Shown here: positions 62,882 to 64,000 of the stretch, in pieces
How positions within the stretch are numbered: the stretch's first letter is position 1
How the letters are laid out: the number at the start of each line of letters is the position of its first letter
Source of the DNA: Marinifilum sp965230805
GTDB lineage: Bacteria > Bacteroidota > Bacteroidia > Bacteroidales > Marinifilaceae
Length of the DNA stretch: 64,000 bases
NCBI RefSeq assembly: GCF_965230805.1
Contig: NZ_OZ246019.1
Coordinates: forward strand, 1,054,001 to 1,118,000
Direction of reading: 5' to 3'
The notes under the pieces: model-generated
What the model was told of the DNA's origin: nothing
What the model saw: only the letters and a program-made list of their open reading frames with translations
Databases searched by the model: none
Position numbers and translations under genes: made by a program

Positions 62882-62889
62882 CAAAGGTA
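62882..62889 (-). promoter_or_regulatory. Possible -7 element of the oxidoreductase operon
   Basis: TACCTTTG on the minus strand, 37 bp upstream of the delta-subunit start. No good -33 TTTG at the right distance. Confidence 0.4.
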
Positions 62890-63035
62890 ACAAATAAAAA
62901 GCGCTTAAATGCTTTCACTTACAATCTACCACCTCTTTAAGTCGACTGGATTTCAGCTATTTACAACCAAACACAGGAATTTACATCCAGTCTAAATAAT
63001 ATAATCTATTAAGGATTAAACCATTACACTCTTCG

Positions 63036-64000
63036 TTAGTTTAAGTTACCTTCTAACTGATGGTGTTTTTCAAATTCTTTCAACCTTAACTCAAGATCTT
63101 TGAGTTGACCCCGAGAAATTTGCGATACACATGCCCTCAATCCTTCCTTTAAGCTCCCTGTTTCATTTAAACAGATTGCTGAAATGCCATAATACAACAA
63201 TTCTTTATTCAAATCAGCTCCCGACATTCCAGGGTAGGAAACCGTAAAATAGAATCCATCTGCCAATGGAACATTTACATCGGTATCGTAAACCAGTTCG
63301 AAACCATTCTCAAGGAACATCTTTTTCATGATTTGGGCTCTCTCGCCATACTCTTTCACATCATTGATAAAATCAAAGCTTCCTTCGTTGGCAGCTTTCA
63401 ACATGGCGCAAAGCGCAAATTGTGCCGAATGAGCTGTTCCTGATGATAATGTATAGATGATTCTGTAGACAATGGTATATCCAAACTCACCAGTTCCTCC
63501 AAATCTTTTCTCCAGATTCTGGTATTTTTGCTGATACAGCCTATCCGAAATACAAAGCAAACCAATTCGTTGCCCTGCATAACTAAAAGCTTTTGAGCTC
63601 GAAATCATCAACACATAGTTATCGGTGTATTTTGCCACACTTGGTTGATAAGGTGCCACGCCTGGCTTACCCAAGTCGGAACGAAAATCCATAGCAAAAT
63701 ATGCCAGATCTTCCATTACTATGGTATCGTACTTATTAGCTAATTCACCAATAATTTTAAGCTCCTCTTCGTTAAAACAAATCCATGCCGGATTGTTTGG
63801 ATTAGAATAAATCATTCCGGCTATATTTCCTTTGCTAAGAAATTCGTCTAATTTTTCTCTTAATTTCTCTCCTCGATAGTTGTACACATCAAACGATTCG
63901 TACTTCTGTCCCATCACTTCAAGTTGAGTTTTCTGAACAGGAAATCCTGGATCGATAAATAAAACAGTATCTTTTTTAGGATCACAATTTCCGATAGCCA
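63036..64000 (-). CDS. Class I/II aminotransferase (5' partial)
   Basis: PLP-dependent fold type I aminotransferase. The frame is open to the window end (A-I-G-N-C-D-P-K-K-D before VLFIDPGFPVQKTQ), so the start is beyond 64000 and about 320 residues are seen. N in SNPNNPAWICF, the D-L-A-Y of MEDLAYFAM and the Schiff-base lysine in MISSSKAFSYAGQRIGLLCI are present, as is the late substrate-carboxylate arginine in EGLRACVSQISRG. Substrate not determined. It is upstream of the oxidoreductase operon on the same strand, 190 bp away, and could feed it 2-oxoacids. Confidence 0.9.
   Translation of the reverse strand, partial: AIGNCDPKKDTVLFIDPGFPVQKTQLEVMGQKYESFDVYNYRGEKLREKLDEFLSKGNIAGMIYSNPNNPAWICFNEEELKIIGELANKYDTIVMEDLAYFAMDFRSDLGKPGVAPYQPSVAKYTDNYVLMISSSKAFSYAGQRIGLLCISDRLYQQKYQNLEKRFGGTGEFGYTIVYRIIYTLSSGTAHSAQFALCAMLKAANEGSFDFINDVKEYGERAQIMKKMFLENGFELVYDTDVNVPLADGFYFTVSYPGMSGADLNKELLYYGISAICLNETGSLKEGLRACVSQISRGQLKDLELRLKEFEKHHQLEGNLN

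Overview
The window is chromosomal DNA of a Bacteroidota bacterium, most likely of the Bacteroidales/Marinilabiliales group. Supporting evidence: a SusC/SusD pair, a FecI/FecR/TonB receptor cluster, a PorE-like TPR/PD40/CRD/OmpA protein, DUF4468 and DUF6261 proteins, surface-lipoprotein signals of the C-S-D-D-D type, and promoters of the Bacteroidota form (TTTG, about 19 bases, TAnnTTTG). Ferredoxin-linked 2-oxoacid oxidoreductase next to a complete SucA/SucB pair suggests a facultative or oxygen-tolerant anaerobe. Species cannot be fixed from the sequence alone.

Layout. 1-4.4 kb: end of a catabolic operon (CoA-transferase A and B, class III aminotransferase, PcaF-type thiolase) that would turn a 3-oxoacid into acetyl-CoA, then an rRNA/tRNA methyltransferase on the other strand. 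4.6-8.3 kb: promoter, cobalamin riboswitch, BtuB-like TonB receptor and a CbiK-like lipoprotein probably on the cell surface, closed by a terminator. 8.3-14.6 kb: an accessory, decayed region. It holds the last 30 or so codons of a lost monomeric isocitrate dehydrogenase, a SLATT plus TIR-membrane protein pair that looks like an immune (anti-phage) module, the 3' end of a group II intron lying against the TIR stop codon, a 21-bp tandem repeat, two copies of a MITE-like element, and an AraC regulator with a DUF2938 membrane protein. 14.6-20.5 kb: ECF sigma factor, FecR anti-sigma, large STN-type TonB receptor and a secreted propeller-like protein. 20.5-34.4 kb: ATP-grasp protein, 2-hydroxyacid dehydrogenase, type III pantothenate kinase, third MITE copy, CYTH protein, GH3/beta-lactamase fusion, DUF4468 protein, PorE-like protein, AddB-like nuclease, YiiX-like lipoprotein.

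34.6-38.9 kb: sucA-sucB with a clear promoter and terminator. 39-45.5 kb: secreted helical protein, a DUF6261 gene bracketed by palindromic repeats, imidazolonepropionase, and a YfcC-type carrier. 45.5-51.1 kb: a Sus-type outer-membrane uptake operon whose SusC gene carries a one-base frameshift. 51.6-59.1 kb: housekeeping (ferredoxin, ZupT, endonuclease III, ABC-F, MATE, YicC, guanylate kinase, NadD). 59.1-60.1 kb: non-coding block with two diverged copies of a 140-bp element. 60.1-62.8 kb: four-gene 2-oxoacid:ferredoxin oxidoreductase. 63.0 kb to the end: 5'-truncated class I/II aminotransferase.

The best candidate for an undescribed system is the SLATT/TIR-TM pair at 9.1-10.8 kb. Next are the riboswitch-controlled surface chelatase-like lipoprotein, the MITE family, and the palindromic repeats around the DUF6261 gene.
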